A DNA stretch of 64,000 bases from Avena insularis (taxonomy: Eukaryota > Streptophyta > Magnoliopsida > Poales > Poaceae): contig CM042692.1 in the NCBI GenBank assembly GCA_023614405.1, positions 123,249,503 to 123,313,502 of the forward strand, in the 5' to 3' direction. The notes beneath the pieces were generated by a model. The model worked only from the letters and a program-made list of their open reading frames with translations. It was not told the DNA's origin and did not search any database. The position numbers and the translations under genes are program-made. Each line of letters opens with the position of its first letter. Positions within the stretch are counted from its first letter, which is position 1. Below, piece by piece: positions 1-12,378 of this stretch.

Positions 1-26
1 AAGCCAACAATGACCGCCAGGGAACC

Positions 27-3000
27 TGTAACACCCTCAGAATCGGCCCTATGCAAGTTTCAGCGCTTCCCGCCAAACCCGCATAGAAACGATTCAAAGG
101 TGCCCACCAGGCACTTGCGTGCGGGTGGAAAACGAAGTAATACCATTACACAATAGTCCTCGATGGAACCCACAAAACATATATACATACAACACGACTC
201 CATGAGTCAAGAATACAAATATACAGTACAAAGATCCAATCACCTTGAAAACGATAGAGCGTTCGACTACGGACAAGATGCAAATGGGGCTAAGAGCCCT
301 GAAGAATAACCAATGGCGTCCTTAACCCTGCACAGGCCAAGCCGGAAGGGTAACCCTGCTAACGACGTCGATCTCAAAACCTGCTTAAACAAAAGGGGTG
401 CCGACAAAGGGCAAAGGAAAAAGAGAGCGGTCAAGATCGAGGCCAAGACACGGCGAGACTAGAATTCGCGGTCCTCGCCTACATAGGTATGGTGGATCAA
501 GCGGCAGAAGCATGCACTAAACAACCTATAGAGACTCGATATAACTGCGCTATCGAGAGGGATAAGAAAGTCCTATCCGAACCAACCTGATACTACCACC
601 AAACATACCCATCCCGGATTTCCCCTCGAGACCGCACGAGGAAGTCAACCGAGGAACTCACACCGCTGGCGCTTTTATTTATTCGTTATCGTTGCAGCAA
701 TTACTAGTCAGGTATAGATAGTCATCCTGATATAATAAGCAGTGGGCACTTTTAGTTAACCATTCCATTGTAGTTGCAACACTTACTAGTCAGATACAAT
801 TAGCATGAGATATCCCAAACCCAGCAGTTGTTAGTACTTTTATTTAGCCATTCCGTTGTAGTGGAGCTGATTACTAGTCATATCGGATACAAGTCAATTT
901 ATAACAGTAAACTTTAGTTATAGTTGTCTATGATCGAGAACTGTGCTCCAAGTCGTCCATAACCGCGGACACGGCTTCTCGAAAAGATTTAACCCTAAAG
1001 GGGTGCACCAAAGTTTCCACACGCACCTACACCCTTGTTGTCGGATCAGGTAGGTACAAGATCACAAAACATACACCCAACGGTATGTCGACGGGGTTTC
1101 GGACATGACGTTTCCTGCACCCAAAGCAAGCACGGGGGCCACCCCACTAAGCTACCCGAACAAAGTCGGCCGTCTCGAGACGGACTCGTGGTTTGTGTCG
1201 ACGGCTATAAACGATCGGGAACCCGAAGTGTGACTGGCTTGTCGACACAAATAAAACGTGTCACGGTCCTAACAGTACAAAGCGCTCCACGCAATCGTAA
1301 ATAAAGCATGAAAGCATGGCATAAGTACAGGATAGTAATAAAGCCCCAAACTACTTTGTGGCCCCGACAAGATTTTGAAATCAGGTACTAAATCGATGGG
1401 GTGCCCACACACCCCAATTGTTAGCCTTCGATCTCGAACAGTGTCAAGAACTCGGGTCCCACGGACACCAAAGGAGCGTTAAAACCAAAATATTGTCTAT
1501 TACCCATCGGTGCCTCTGCATTTACCTACTTTCACTTTTAGTTATTAAACAATAATTAAAGCCATGATCATCTCCAACATTAAACATGCGACAATACTCC
1601 AACAACTGTGGAACTTGACGACACGCAACAGCACTTGAGCAAGCGACTACGACACGCAAGTCCAACTATCTACCAAACAACAGGTAATAGGATGTGTCCA
1701 AGGCAATATAAGGCTGCAAGGGATATCACGGGTACGAAAACTAGAGCATCGCAACACAGATAGCAATAGATCAACAGGAGGGAATAAATACTATAAAAGT
1801 AAGATAGGTAGAAAAGGGGAGATGCTCGCCTGGAAAACATTGCCGAAGGTTCATCCGAAGATCGGGTCGACACTCGCATCAACTCATCGGCCTAATCCGT
1901 GAAGAAGCAAAGCACTAGAAGAAACACCGGATGGACTATTTAATACTACGGTAGAAAATCGGGCATGATGCATGTATGATGTATGACATGGCAAAGGTGC
2001 GATGCGTTTAGGCCATATTAACGGAACCGGGGTCCCGGCAAATATTTAAGTGGTTCAAGTTGTTTAGATACCCCACAATTTAAATGTTGTCTTAACATGG
2101 CAAAAGATAGCACCGGTTCGCTACACAAACTTAAATGGGACCAATATAAGACTAGATTTGCCCGCATATGGATCCCATATTTAATTTAGGTGAATCATCG
2201 AAACACCCCAAACACCCATAATATGTATGCAAGCATGACAATTTAATATGCACAAATTAAACATCATGTTATAAAAATATAGAGGCTTAGGGTCACACAT
2301 TGGATCGAAGATCTTGGGGTTTCGAGGATCGGGTTTGGGCTCTCCGGATCGGTCTTGGATCTAGGGTTGATAACTTGATGTCCGTAGGCGATCTTGTTGG
2401 AACCATATCAGGCCCCGACGCCGGAAGATCTTGACGTTCCATGAAGGAGGTCTTGACGCTTCGGTCTGGTGTCGTTCTCCAAGTACCGCGGGTTCTCGGT
2501 GTGGTCCTCTTGGGTCTAAACGCCGATGGTTTCTGGGGTTTGGCAAACTTCGAGTTATTCTAGCCGTCTGCAATTGCACAGCCGTATCACCACCACATCC
2601 TCCCTGTTACCCAGGAAGTGCACCGATAAGAGTCAAACCACAGAACAACTTACTGAACATCACGAATCAGTAGTACTAAACACCTGACAACCACCACGAT
2701 CAACTAGTGATACTGTCGATGTTATACCGCTGCTGCTGCCAGACCGTTTGCCGAGAGCGCGATGGGGCGAGGAAGGTGCAATGGGATCCGGGCGTGCGCC
2801 AAGGTGGCGTGGCGGCGGCTCGCGTGCCTGCGGGAGGGCGGCGGGAGCTTAGCAGGTGAGAGAGGTGCTCGAGGTGGCGGACTGAGCTGTCACGGGGAGG
2901 TCGACGCCGACGATGGCTGTGTGGCATGGGAGGAGGCAGCGAGTTGCTCGGAGAGGCGGAACGCGCGGGGACCCGAGGGGGCGCCGGCGGTCAGGAGGTC

Positions 3001-4313
3001 GAGGGGAAGGCGACGAGGGTCGGCGACGCATGCTGCAGAGGAGGGCGCCGGGGCGGCGGAGGACATGCAGAGCAGCGGCGACTGGAAGACGGGGCCTGGC
3101 GACGGGCGGCACGGCGCCGCTGGGGCTGGGAGGCGGCGGCATAGAAGCGAACCGGCGATGAGGGTCATGGCGGCGGCGACATCGAGGCGGGCTCGCGAGC
3201 GAGCAGGGGCGCTGGTGACGGAGGGGATCCTCCGGGCGGTGACTCTGCAGGACGGAGAGGAGAGGCGCCGGTCGCGGGCTCGCTGGCGCGAGGGCGACAG
3301 CAGGGTCGGCAGCGACGGGAGGTGCTCGAGGGTGCCGGCGCAGGCAGGAGAGAGCCATGGTGGCGGCGCTGTCCGCGGCCGTCGATGGAGACGAGGGGAG
3401 GGCCGCAGGACCAGGAGAGGGCGAGGATGGCCGAGGCTGGGGAGGAGGCACCGACGGTGGTGGATGGAGGACGGGGGCTCGGGGGTCCGGCCGGCGGCGG
3501 GGTCACGGCCCGAGGACGCGCGGGAGGCCGACGAGCGATGGGGCCGGAGGCGGAGCTCGAAGCAGAGCCCGGCGGCGCGGGATCAGAGCGAGAGGGAGTA
3601 GAGGGGAAAGAGAGGAAGGAGGGGATCGCGGGCGGGACGGGTGGTGGGGAGCGGGGTCATGGGTGGGGTCGGCCTGGCAGGGAGCAAGTCAGGGGCGAGG
3701 AGCGGGCGGGGCTCCCGGGCTGGTCGCGTGCGTGGCTTGGTCGGTGGGGTCGGTGGGACCGGGGTGGAAGGGAGAGGAGGTTGGGGAGTGGGTCAGCTGT
3801 GTGTGTGTGCGTGTGTGGCCCGGGGAGTGGGTGGATGAGGTGGCGGATGGTTGGGTGGATGGAGGGAGGAGAGATGAGGTGGCGTGCACCAATTGGTGCA
3901 GGTGAGGTGGAGGGGGCTGGGTAGGAAAAAAATAGGGTAGGGTTTCTGGTAGAAAAGGTTTTGGGTGTTCTGGGGTAGGTAGGGTTTTTGTCTGGAGGTG
4001 GCCGGCTAGGCTTTCGGGCCTGGCTGGCTGCCTCCCAAAATAATCTAACTATTTTATTTATTAAAAACAAGGCGTTTGAAAACTATTGGTAGACAAAACA
4101 AAATATTCCGGAGACCCGGGTTTGTGTTTGAATAAAGACGGGGCGTTTAGAAGACAAAAACAGATTTTCGAAGATAGTTTTATGCAAACAAATGCAAGAT
4201 GACATGACGATGCTCAAATGCAATGTGGCATGATGACATGAGCATGCGGTCATAATGATGCAATGCACAAAAACAACGCGATTTTCTAGTAGTGGTTTTT
4301 GCGGGGCGCCACA
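27..4313 (-). repeat. 3' LTR of the LARD-like element
   Basis: About 4,287 bp, matching 5095-9353 end to end. In element orientation it starts TGTGGCGCCCC (4313) and ends GGGTGTTACA (27), the usual TG...CA form. It holds an AT-rich body and a GC-rich 1.2-kb island (about 2760-3930). Substitutions against the other LTR are rare (I counted about six in roughly 800 aligned bases of 1500-2300), so the insertion looks young, but small indels are dense near 300-1450 and 2340-2480. Confidence 0.88.
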
Positions 4314-5094
4314 ATTCGACACCACTAACAAAGGATCTCGCCCTCGAGATCCGCCTCATGGTACCGGGAAGAAGGTCGGCGATCTGAATCTTCTCGCATC
4401 GTGTAGATCCTCGTGACACCACTAACAAGAGGTCGTTGTCCGTGATCGTCGAGAGAACACTTCGGGAAACAAAGGCGAAGGTAGAGGTATCAACCAATCA
4501 ATCCACCTCTAACTTCGATAGAAAGAGAGAACCGATGCATTCTCATCCACTTCAATGTACACAAGCGAATAGAGTGAGTAGTCGGTATGGGGGCCAATCC
4601 ATCACGCACCCAAACTATTACTCTGCACAATCGAGAAAAGCTGCAACCATTCTCGAATCGATCAAGATCTCGACAATCGAGGTTCGAAAACAAAGGAGTG
4701 ATGCGACTACGCCGGATCTGGCGTAGATGATGTCGTCGCGTCGGAAAACACCGGATGGCACGAGAAGGAACAAATAGAAGTCCACCAGACGAAGGATTCC
4801 TCGGATAGCATGAAGACCAGATGTAGCAACACCGTTACCAAAGGAGGAAGCGAAACCCTGAAGGTACGATGGAACCCAACCACGAGAAATCCTGGACTCG
4901 AAGAGAGAGAAGAGAGCGGATTCAAAACACGCAGAGGTGAGAGGAGAGCAACAGAGGGGTAAGGAGTAAAATCAGACCTAATCAGAACTATCCAACCGAT
5001 TTTGCAAAAATAGTTTTGACACTCTACTTCGGCCGTTAGCTAGGTTATCCTACAGGCTGGACTTGTGGGTATCGAATCGCTGAGCTCGATACCA
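4314..5094 (-). other. Non-coding interior of the LARD-like element
   Basis: About 781 bp between the LTRs. No open frame with recognisable retroelement domains; all frames are short. A direct repeat of 'gacaccactaacaa' occurs near 4318 and 4412. No clear polypurine tract is visible next to the 3' LTR. It probably carries only priming and packaging sequences, which is an inference. Confidence 0.7.
5078..5094 (-). other. Primer-binding site (tRNA-iMet type)
   Basis: On the minus strand, directly after the 5' LTR, the sequence reads TGGTATCGAGCTCAGCG. The plant initiator-methionine PBS is TGGTATCAGAGC..., so this matches with one base missing and small changes. It fixes the orientation of the element. 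Confidence 0.7.
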
Positions 5095-8000
5095 CAGAAC
5101 ACCCTCGAATCGCCCTATGCAAGTTTCAGCGCTTCCCGCCAAACCCGCATAGAAACGATTCAAAGGTGCCCACCAGGCACTTGCGTGCGGGTGGAAAACG
5201 AAGTAATACCATTACACAATAGTCCTCAATGGAACCCACAAAACATATATACATACAACACGACTCCATGAGTCAAGAATACAAATATACAGTACAAAGA
5301 TCCAATCACCTTGAAAATGATAGAGCGTCCGACTACGGACAAGATGCAAATGGGGCTAAGAGCCACGAAGAATAACCAATGGCGCCCTTAACCTGTCCGT
5401 GCCAAGCCGGAAGGGTAACCTCGCTAACGACGCCGATCTCAAAACCTGCTTAAACAAAAGGGTGCCGACAAAGGGCAAAGGAAAAGAGAGCGGTCGATCG
5501 AGGCCGACACCAGCAAGACTAGAATTCGGTCCTCGCCACATAGGTATGGTGGATCAAGCGGCAGCAAACATGCACTAAACAACCTATAGAGACTCGATAT
5601 AACCGCCGGCTATCGAGAGGGATAAGAAAGTCCTATCCGAACCAACCTGATACTACCACCAAACATACCCATCACGGATTTCCCCTCGAGACCGTACGAG
5701 GAAGTCAACCGAGGAACTCACACCGTTGGCGCTTTATTTATTCATTATCGGCAGCAATTACTAGTCGTATAGATAGTCATCCCGATATAAGCAAGTGGGC
5801 ACTTTTAGTTAACCATTCCATTGTAGTTGCAACACTTACTAGTCGATACAATTAGCATGAGATATCCCAAACCCAGCAGTTGTTGGTACTTGTATTTAGC
5901 CATTCCGTTGTAGTGGAGCTGATTACTAGTCATATCGGATACAAGTCAATTTACAACAATAAACTTTAGTTATAGTTGTCTCTGATCGAGAACTGTGCTC
6001 CAAGTCGTCCCATAACCGGACACGGCTTCGAAAAGATTTAACCCTAAAGGGTGCACCAAAGTTTCCACACGCACCTACACCCTTGTTGTCGGATCGTAGG
6101 TACAAGATCACAAAACATACACCCAACGGTATGTCGACGGGTTTGGACATGACGCTTCCAGACCCAAAGCAAGCACGGGGCCACCACTAAGCTACCCGTA
6201 GTCGGCCGGTCTCCGAGACGGACTCAGGGTTTGTGTCGACGGCTGTAAACGACTGGGAACCCGAAAGTGTGACTGGGCTTGTCGATACAGCGAAAACGTG
6301 TCACGGTCCTAAACAGTACAGGCGCTCCACGCGCAATCGTAAATAAAGCAGTAAAGCATGGCATAAGTACAGGATAGTAATAAAGCCCCAAACTACTTTG
6401 TGGCCCCCAGCATAGTACTTTGAAATCAGGTACTAAATCGATGGGGGTGCCCACACACCCCACCTGTGGTTAGCGCGCTCGATCTCGGAACAGGTGTCAA
6501 GAACTCGGGGTCCTACGGGACACCAAAGGAGCGTTAAAACCAAAATATTGTCTATTACCCACCGGTGCCTCTGCATTTACCTACTTTCACTTTTAGTTAT
6601 TAAACAATAATTAAAGCCATGATCATCTCCAACATTAAACATGCGGCAATACTCCAACAACTGTGGAACTTGACGACACGCAACAGCACTTGAGCAAGCG
6701 ACTACGACACGCAAGTCCAACTATCTACCAAACAACAGGTAATAGGATGTGTCCAAGGCAATATAAGGCTGCAAGGGATATCACGGGTACGAAAACTAGA
6801 GCATCGCAACACAGATAGCAATAGATCAACAGGAGGGAATAAATACTATAAAAGTAAGATAGGTAGAAAAGGGGAGATGCTCGCCTGGAAAACATTGCCG
6901 AAGGTTGATCCGAAGATCGGGTCGACACTCGCATCAACTCATCGGCCTAATCCGTGAAGAAGCAAAGCACTAGAAGAAACACCGGATGGACTATTTAATA
7001 CTACGGTAGAAAATCGGGCATGATGCATGTATGATGTATGACATGGCAAAGGTGCGATGCATTTAGGCCATATTAACGGAACCGGGGTCCCGGCAAATAT
7101 TTAAGTGGTTCAAGTTGTTTAGATACCCCACAATTTAAATGTTGTCTTAACATGGCAAAAGATAGCACAGGTTCGCTACACAAACTTAAATGGGACCAAT
7201 ATAAGACTAGATTTGCCCGCATATGGATCCCATATTTAATTTAGGTGAATCGTCGAAACACCCCAAACACCCATAATATGTATGCAAGCATGACAATTTA
7301 ATATGCACAAATTAAACATCATGTTATAAAAATATAGAGGCTTAGGGTCACACATTGGATCGAAGATCTTGGGGTTTCGAGGGATCGGGTTTGGGCTCTC
7401 CGGGATCGGTCTTCGGATCTAGGGTTGGATAACTTGATGTCCGTGTAGGCGATCTTGTTGGAACCATATCGAAGGCCCTGACGTCGGGAAGATCTTGACG
7501 TTCCATGAAGGAGGTCTTGACACTTCGGTCTGGTGTCGTTCTCCAAGTACCACGGGTTCTCGGTGTGGTCCTCTTGGGTCTAAACGCCGATGGTTTCTGG
7601 GGTTTGGCAAACTTCGAGTTATTCTAGCCGTCTGCAATTGCACAGCCGTATCACCACCACATCCTCCCTGTTACCCAGGAAGTGCACCGATAAGAGTCAA
7701 ACCACAGAACAACTTACTGAACATCACGAATCAGTAGTACTAAACACCTGACAACCACCACGATCAACTAGTGATACTGTCGATGTTGGTTACTGCTGCT
7801 GCCAGGACCGTTGACAGAGGCCAGAGCCGCGATGGGGCGAGGAAGGTGCAGCCGGGGATCTTGCTGGCGTGACCGCAAGGCTGTGTGATGGCGATGATGC
7901 CTACCGCGGAGGGCGGCGGAGCTCAGCTGAGGGAGGTGCTCGTGGTGGCGGGACGGAGCTCAGACGGGGAGGTCGGCCGACGATGGCAGTGTGGCTGGGA

Positions 8001-9353
8001 GGAGGAAGCGACGCATTGGGCTCGGAGAGGCGAACGAGCAGGGACCCGAGGCGCCGCGGTCGAGGTCGAGGAAGGCGAGGGTCGGCGACGATGCCGCAAG
8101 GAGAGGCGCGCCGGGCGGCGAGACATCTGCAGCGGCGATGAAGACGGGCCTGGCGGCACGGCGCCGCTGGGGCTGGGAGGCGGCGGCATAGAAGCGAACC
8201 GGCGATGAGGGTCATGGCGGCGGCGACATCGAGGCGGGCTCGCGAGCGAGCAGGGTGCTGGGTAGACGGAGGGGATCCTCTGGCGCTGGCTCAGGACGAG
8301 AGGAGAGGCGCCAGTCAGCGGGCTGGCAGCGCGAGGGCGACAGCAGGGTCGGCGGCGACGGAAGGTGCTCGAGGGTGCCGGCGCAGGCAGGAGAGAGCCA
8401 CGGTGGCGGCGCTGTCCGCGGCCGTCGATGGAGACGAGGGGAGGGCCGCAGGACCAGGAGAGGGCGAGGATGGCCGAGGCCGGGGAGGAGGCACCGACGG
8501 TGGTGGACGGAGGACGGGGGCTCGGGGGTCCGGCCGGCGGCAGGGTCGCGGCCCGAGGACGCGCGGGAGGCCGACGAGCGATGGGGCCGGAGGCGGAGTG
8601 GGCGCGAGCTCAGCAGGGGATCGAGCGAGAGGGAGTAGAGGGGAAAGAGAGGAAGGAGGGGATCGCGGGCGGGACGGGTGGTGGGGAGCGGGGTCATGGG
8701 TGGGGTCGGCCTGGCAGGGAGCAAGGCAGGGGCGAGGAGCGGGCGGGGCTCCCGGGCTGGTCACGTGCGTGGCTTGGTCGGTGGGGTCGGTGGGACCGGT
8801 GTGGAAGGGAGAGGAGGTTGGGGAGTGGGTCAGCTATGTGTGTGTGCGTGTGTGGCCCGGGGAGTGGGTGGATGAGGTGGCGGATGGTGGTTGGGTGGAT
8901 GGAGGGAGGAGAGATGAGGTGGCGTGCACCGATTGGTGCAGGTGAGGTGGAGGGGGCTGGGTAGGAAAAAAATAGGGTAGGGTTTCTGGTAGAAAAGGTT
9001 TTGGGTGTTCTGGGGTAGGTAGGGTTTTTGTCTGGAGGTGGCCGGCTAGGCTTTCGGGCCTGGCTGGCTGCCTCCCAAAATAATCTAACTATTTTATTTA
9101 TTAAAAACAAGGCGTTTGAAAACTGTTGGTAGACAAAACAAAATATTCCGGAGACCCGGGTTTGTGTTTGAATAAAGACGGGGCGTTTAGAAGACAAAAA
9201 CAGATTTTCGAAGATAGTTTTATGCAAACAAATGCAAGATGACATGACGATGCTCAAATGCAATGTGGCATGATGACATGAGCATGCGGTCATGATAATT
9301 CAATGCACAAAAACAACGCGATTTTCTAGTAGTGGTTTTTGCGGGGCGCCACA
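5095..9353 (-). repeat. 5' LTR of the LARD-like element
   Basis: About 4,259 bp, near-identical to 27-4313. Its inner end is altered: where the other LTR ends ...TTACA, this one ends ...TTCTG before the PBS, so the canonical CA is lost. The GC-rich island lies at about 7800-8970. Confidence 0.88.
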
Positions 9354-12154
9354 GAACCACACACTATCCACTAGCCTCCGCCATGCCGATAGCATCAGAA
9401 GCGTCACCGACTCGCACTGCAGATTCGGTCCCCTCGCCGTAGTATAAAAGGAGGCCTCCCCTGCCTCATTTCTCCACACCCCAGCACTCACCACTCCTCA
9501 CTGATCCTCCCCCACTTCTTCCCGGAGCAAGGTGAGCTCTCTCTCGTCGGAATTTGGCCGGAGCCCGCCGCTGCTGGAGGAGAAGGTCGCCGTCGATTTC
9601 GACCACCCCAAGACCTGCCGTGACCGCGCCTCGAACCGCCGTCGTCTACCATATTGATCGCCCCCGTCACCGACCCTAGCTGGAGCCCAGGTGAGCCTAG
9701 CCGGACCCCCACCCCCGCGTTAGGGTTGATTCCTTGCCGGAGCAGTTCGTTGTCGACGACGACTCCCAACCGTTAGATTAGAATTTGATCGCACGACCTA
9801 GATCCACCGATACCATTTCGTTTAGTTAGTCTCGCTCACGAGTGGACCCCCTCTATCAGCAGCCCGCTGCGTTGTGCAGTGCAGTTGGGCCGGCCCGTTT
9901 AACTTCCCGCGCTGGCCAGGGAATTCAAATATTGTTTTTTTTAATTCAGTTTAAACTAGTTTCTGTCCACAGATTCAAAAATCAATTCAGAGAGTTTTAC
10001 TGAACCAAATTGCATGATTCCATTTTTTTAGAAAGATATTTAAATTATCTATCCAAGCCCATTGGATTTAAATCATTTGGAGTTAGAGATAATCTATAGT
10101 AAAAATAACAAGACAGAGACTTTTCTACATTCAATTTTTTTTCAAAAATCAACCATAATAGCTTTTGAGTTGATTCCAACTCTCAAAAATCACATTTGAT
10201 AATATCTATCTGAATATGTAAAAATATTTAGGTTTGCATGCAGTGACTTTGGACTAGTACCAAAAGAATGCTATTAGGGCATTTCTAGTCACTTTAAATC
10301 TATTAAATAATAATCTTAAACTTTATAAAATATGACCAACACTTTAAATCACATTCCCATGTATTAGAATATGTGGTGATGACATGTGTCCACATGATCC
10401 CATATTTTAATTGGAGAATATTAAATGTTAATTAGAAATTACTTTTCTCAAATAAGATAAATAAAACTAGTTCTTTATTTCATGTGATGATTGTGATGAT
10501 GCTAGATCATCAAGTGTGAGCCTTAGTGTGCTAAATAAACTTAGTTAAGTATTGTTTGGTGATTGTGTACCCCGTATTTATTTATAGATGATAGTACCGA
10601 CCCCGGATACGAGGAGGAGGAGTTCTACCTAGAAGAAGAAGAGGAAAACTTCAATCACTTCTCTACTCAAGGCAATCTAACACTTGCAAGTTTCTTAACT
10701 ATGCAAGCTATTATTGGCAAGCTAGAATTATGCAAGTTAACACTTCCCCCTTAATAACTTAAGCAAGATGCATTAAGCATGATTTGGTTATATACCTTTG
10801 ATTATACCAATCCCAAGTTTTACTTGCAAGCTTTATTCTTTTACTTTACCCAAGTTCTTTACTCTCTAATTAATACTTGGTGAGTATTGGAGAAGTAGTA
10901 TAGATAGCATAAAGAGTATAAAACTAGGCTTATACTAGATGTCATTCTATGGCATGAGATTGAAGATTAGCACCCCTCATTAGTGAACACTCTTAACCTT
11001 AGTGGCTAGTGCTAAGCATAAAACTTGATCACTTTAGATGGGAATACTTAGTGAAAATGATTATGAAAACCTTGGAATGATGTTTCATTCTGTTGAAATG
11101 TTTTGACATGTGTTGAGAAACACAAATGGATTTGATGATGAAAATGTTGAGGCATGAGCCTTAGCCCTTTATAAAAACTGATGGTTGGGTTCGGATGCGA
11201 TACCATTCCAATTTTACCGTGCAACCACAATACCCGAATTGGGTAGGTCTTAGCCAGAAGTTTATATGCATTAGTATGGGTTCCCTCGCGGAAGAGGTTT
11301 GAGCTGAGGCTACCTCGTGAGTGTGAATTGTCCACCTATGCAGTGCCCAGGATGGCCGATAGCCATGGCTGGGAGGCCAAGCTCATAGGGGAGGTGCCTA
11401 TACTAGAGTGTGTAATTGAAAGGTTATGATTAATTATCCGCATACTAAGTATGATGATTCACGGTTATCCCTGACGGATGTATCGAATTTTGTGGTGAAA
11501 GTGTACTACCTCTGCAGAGTGTCAAACTATTCGAATAGCCGCGTCCGCAGTCATGGACATTTGGAGTGGCCATACTGTTCCTTCGTCAGATGTTTTCAAA
11601 ATGACTTGTGAAGTGAACTATGATTTTGACTTGACCACAACAGGGTTGTGAATATGAAAACTAGGTTCCCACTTAAGTGATTTAGAACATTAAATTAGTT
11701 TTCTTTACTTCTAAACTCAGTTTAGATAAACCTGCCTTTTGTAAATAAACCTAGAGCTTAAGATTCCTACTAGAACTACCTTACTTGTTAGTGATAGTTT
11801 GCGAGTACTTAAAGAGTACTCATGGCTTTGTCCCTAGCTATTTCCGTAGCCAGACTATGAGGAGGACTATCAGGATGATGGACAACAGGACGTCTACGAC
11901 AACTAGGATCATCTCCCATCGTCAGTATTGCCTATGACCCTGAAAATGGAGCCCACTACTATGCTTATTATTCCGCTGCTTGTTTGTATTAAGATTGGAT
12001 CATGAGATCCTTTATTTGTGTAAGACCTTATTATGGTCTGTAATGGATGATGTAGTGTGATATCCAATCTGTTATGTCTCGTAAAAATAGTAATCCTGGG
12101 ATTGCAATGTATGGCATAACAGGCATCTGGGATTAAAAATCCGGGTGTTGACAG
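9354..12154 (+). mobile_element. Gypsy-type LTR (solo or 3' LTR), interrupted by the LARD-like element
   Basis: The sequence ends in the LTR-like terminus CCGGGTGTTGACA at 12154 and carries a TATA box and pyrimidine-rich leader near its start. No gag-pol frame is present. Joining 1-26 to 9359 onward across the LARD element gives continuous sequence, so the LTR begins left of the window and is over 2.8 kb. No PBS follows 12154, so it is either a solo LTR or the 3' LTR of an element lying to the left. Two short acidic frames inside are described in the findings. Confidence 0.6.
9443..9450 (+). promoter_or_regulatory. TATA box of the Gypsy-type LTR
   Basis: TATAAAAG followed by a C-rich leader (9455-9530) and a splice-donor-like GCAAGGTGAGC near 9527. 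The layout fits an LTR promoter with a transcription start about 30 bp downstream. Transcription is inferred. Confidence 0.6.
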
Positions 12155-12378
12155 CATGCTTCGCCTATGGCATTTGGATGGAGCTCCTTTTATTTTATTA
12201 GTCTTCTGCTGTTGAACTTTATTTATGAGGAGATAGCCCTTCTACTATGCAACTTGTTTTATTAGTCTTCTAGATCATTCGATGTAATAGAATTATGACC
12301 TTTGTTTCTTGATATTACATCATCGACTATGTGAGATAGCGAGTCGATCCAGGGACTAGCACTATATAGCATAGAGAC

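Larger units (their letters stand above)
27..9353 (-). mobile_element. Complete LARD-like non-autonomous LTR retrotransposon
   Basis: Two direct copies of a ~4.3-kb sequence (27-4313 and 5095-9353) flank only ~780 bp. The 5-bp duplication GAACC lies exactly at both outer borders (22-26 and 9354-9358), so this is one insertion, not a chance tandem repeat. Outer ends read TGTAACACCC on the left and GGGGCGCCACA on the right. A near-match to the initiator-tRNA-Met primer site next to the inner edge of the right copy puts the element on the minus strand. There is no gag, protease, integrase or RT reading frame anywhere, so it must have used proteins supplied in trans. Very long LTRs without coding capacity define LARDs (such as barley Sukkula), although their interiors are usually ~3.5 kb; this one is much shorter. 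The family is not recognised. Confidence 0.88.

Noticed and set aside
1670..1882. 70-codon hydrophobic frame repeated almost identically at 6725-6937
   Set aside because: The conservation is only that of the two recent LTRs; nothing independent supports translation.
2762..3924. Long overlapping frames on both strands (also 7869-8964)
   Set aside because: They arise in a GC-rich, stop-poor island within the LARD LTRs, are low-complexity (Gly/Arg or Pro/Ser), and are not frame-conserved between the two LTRs.
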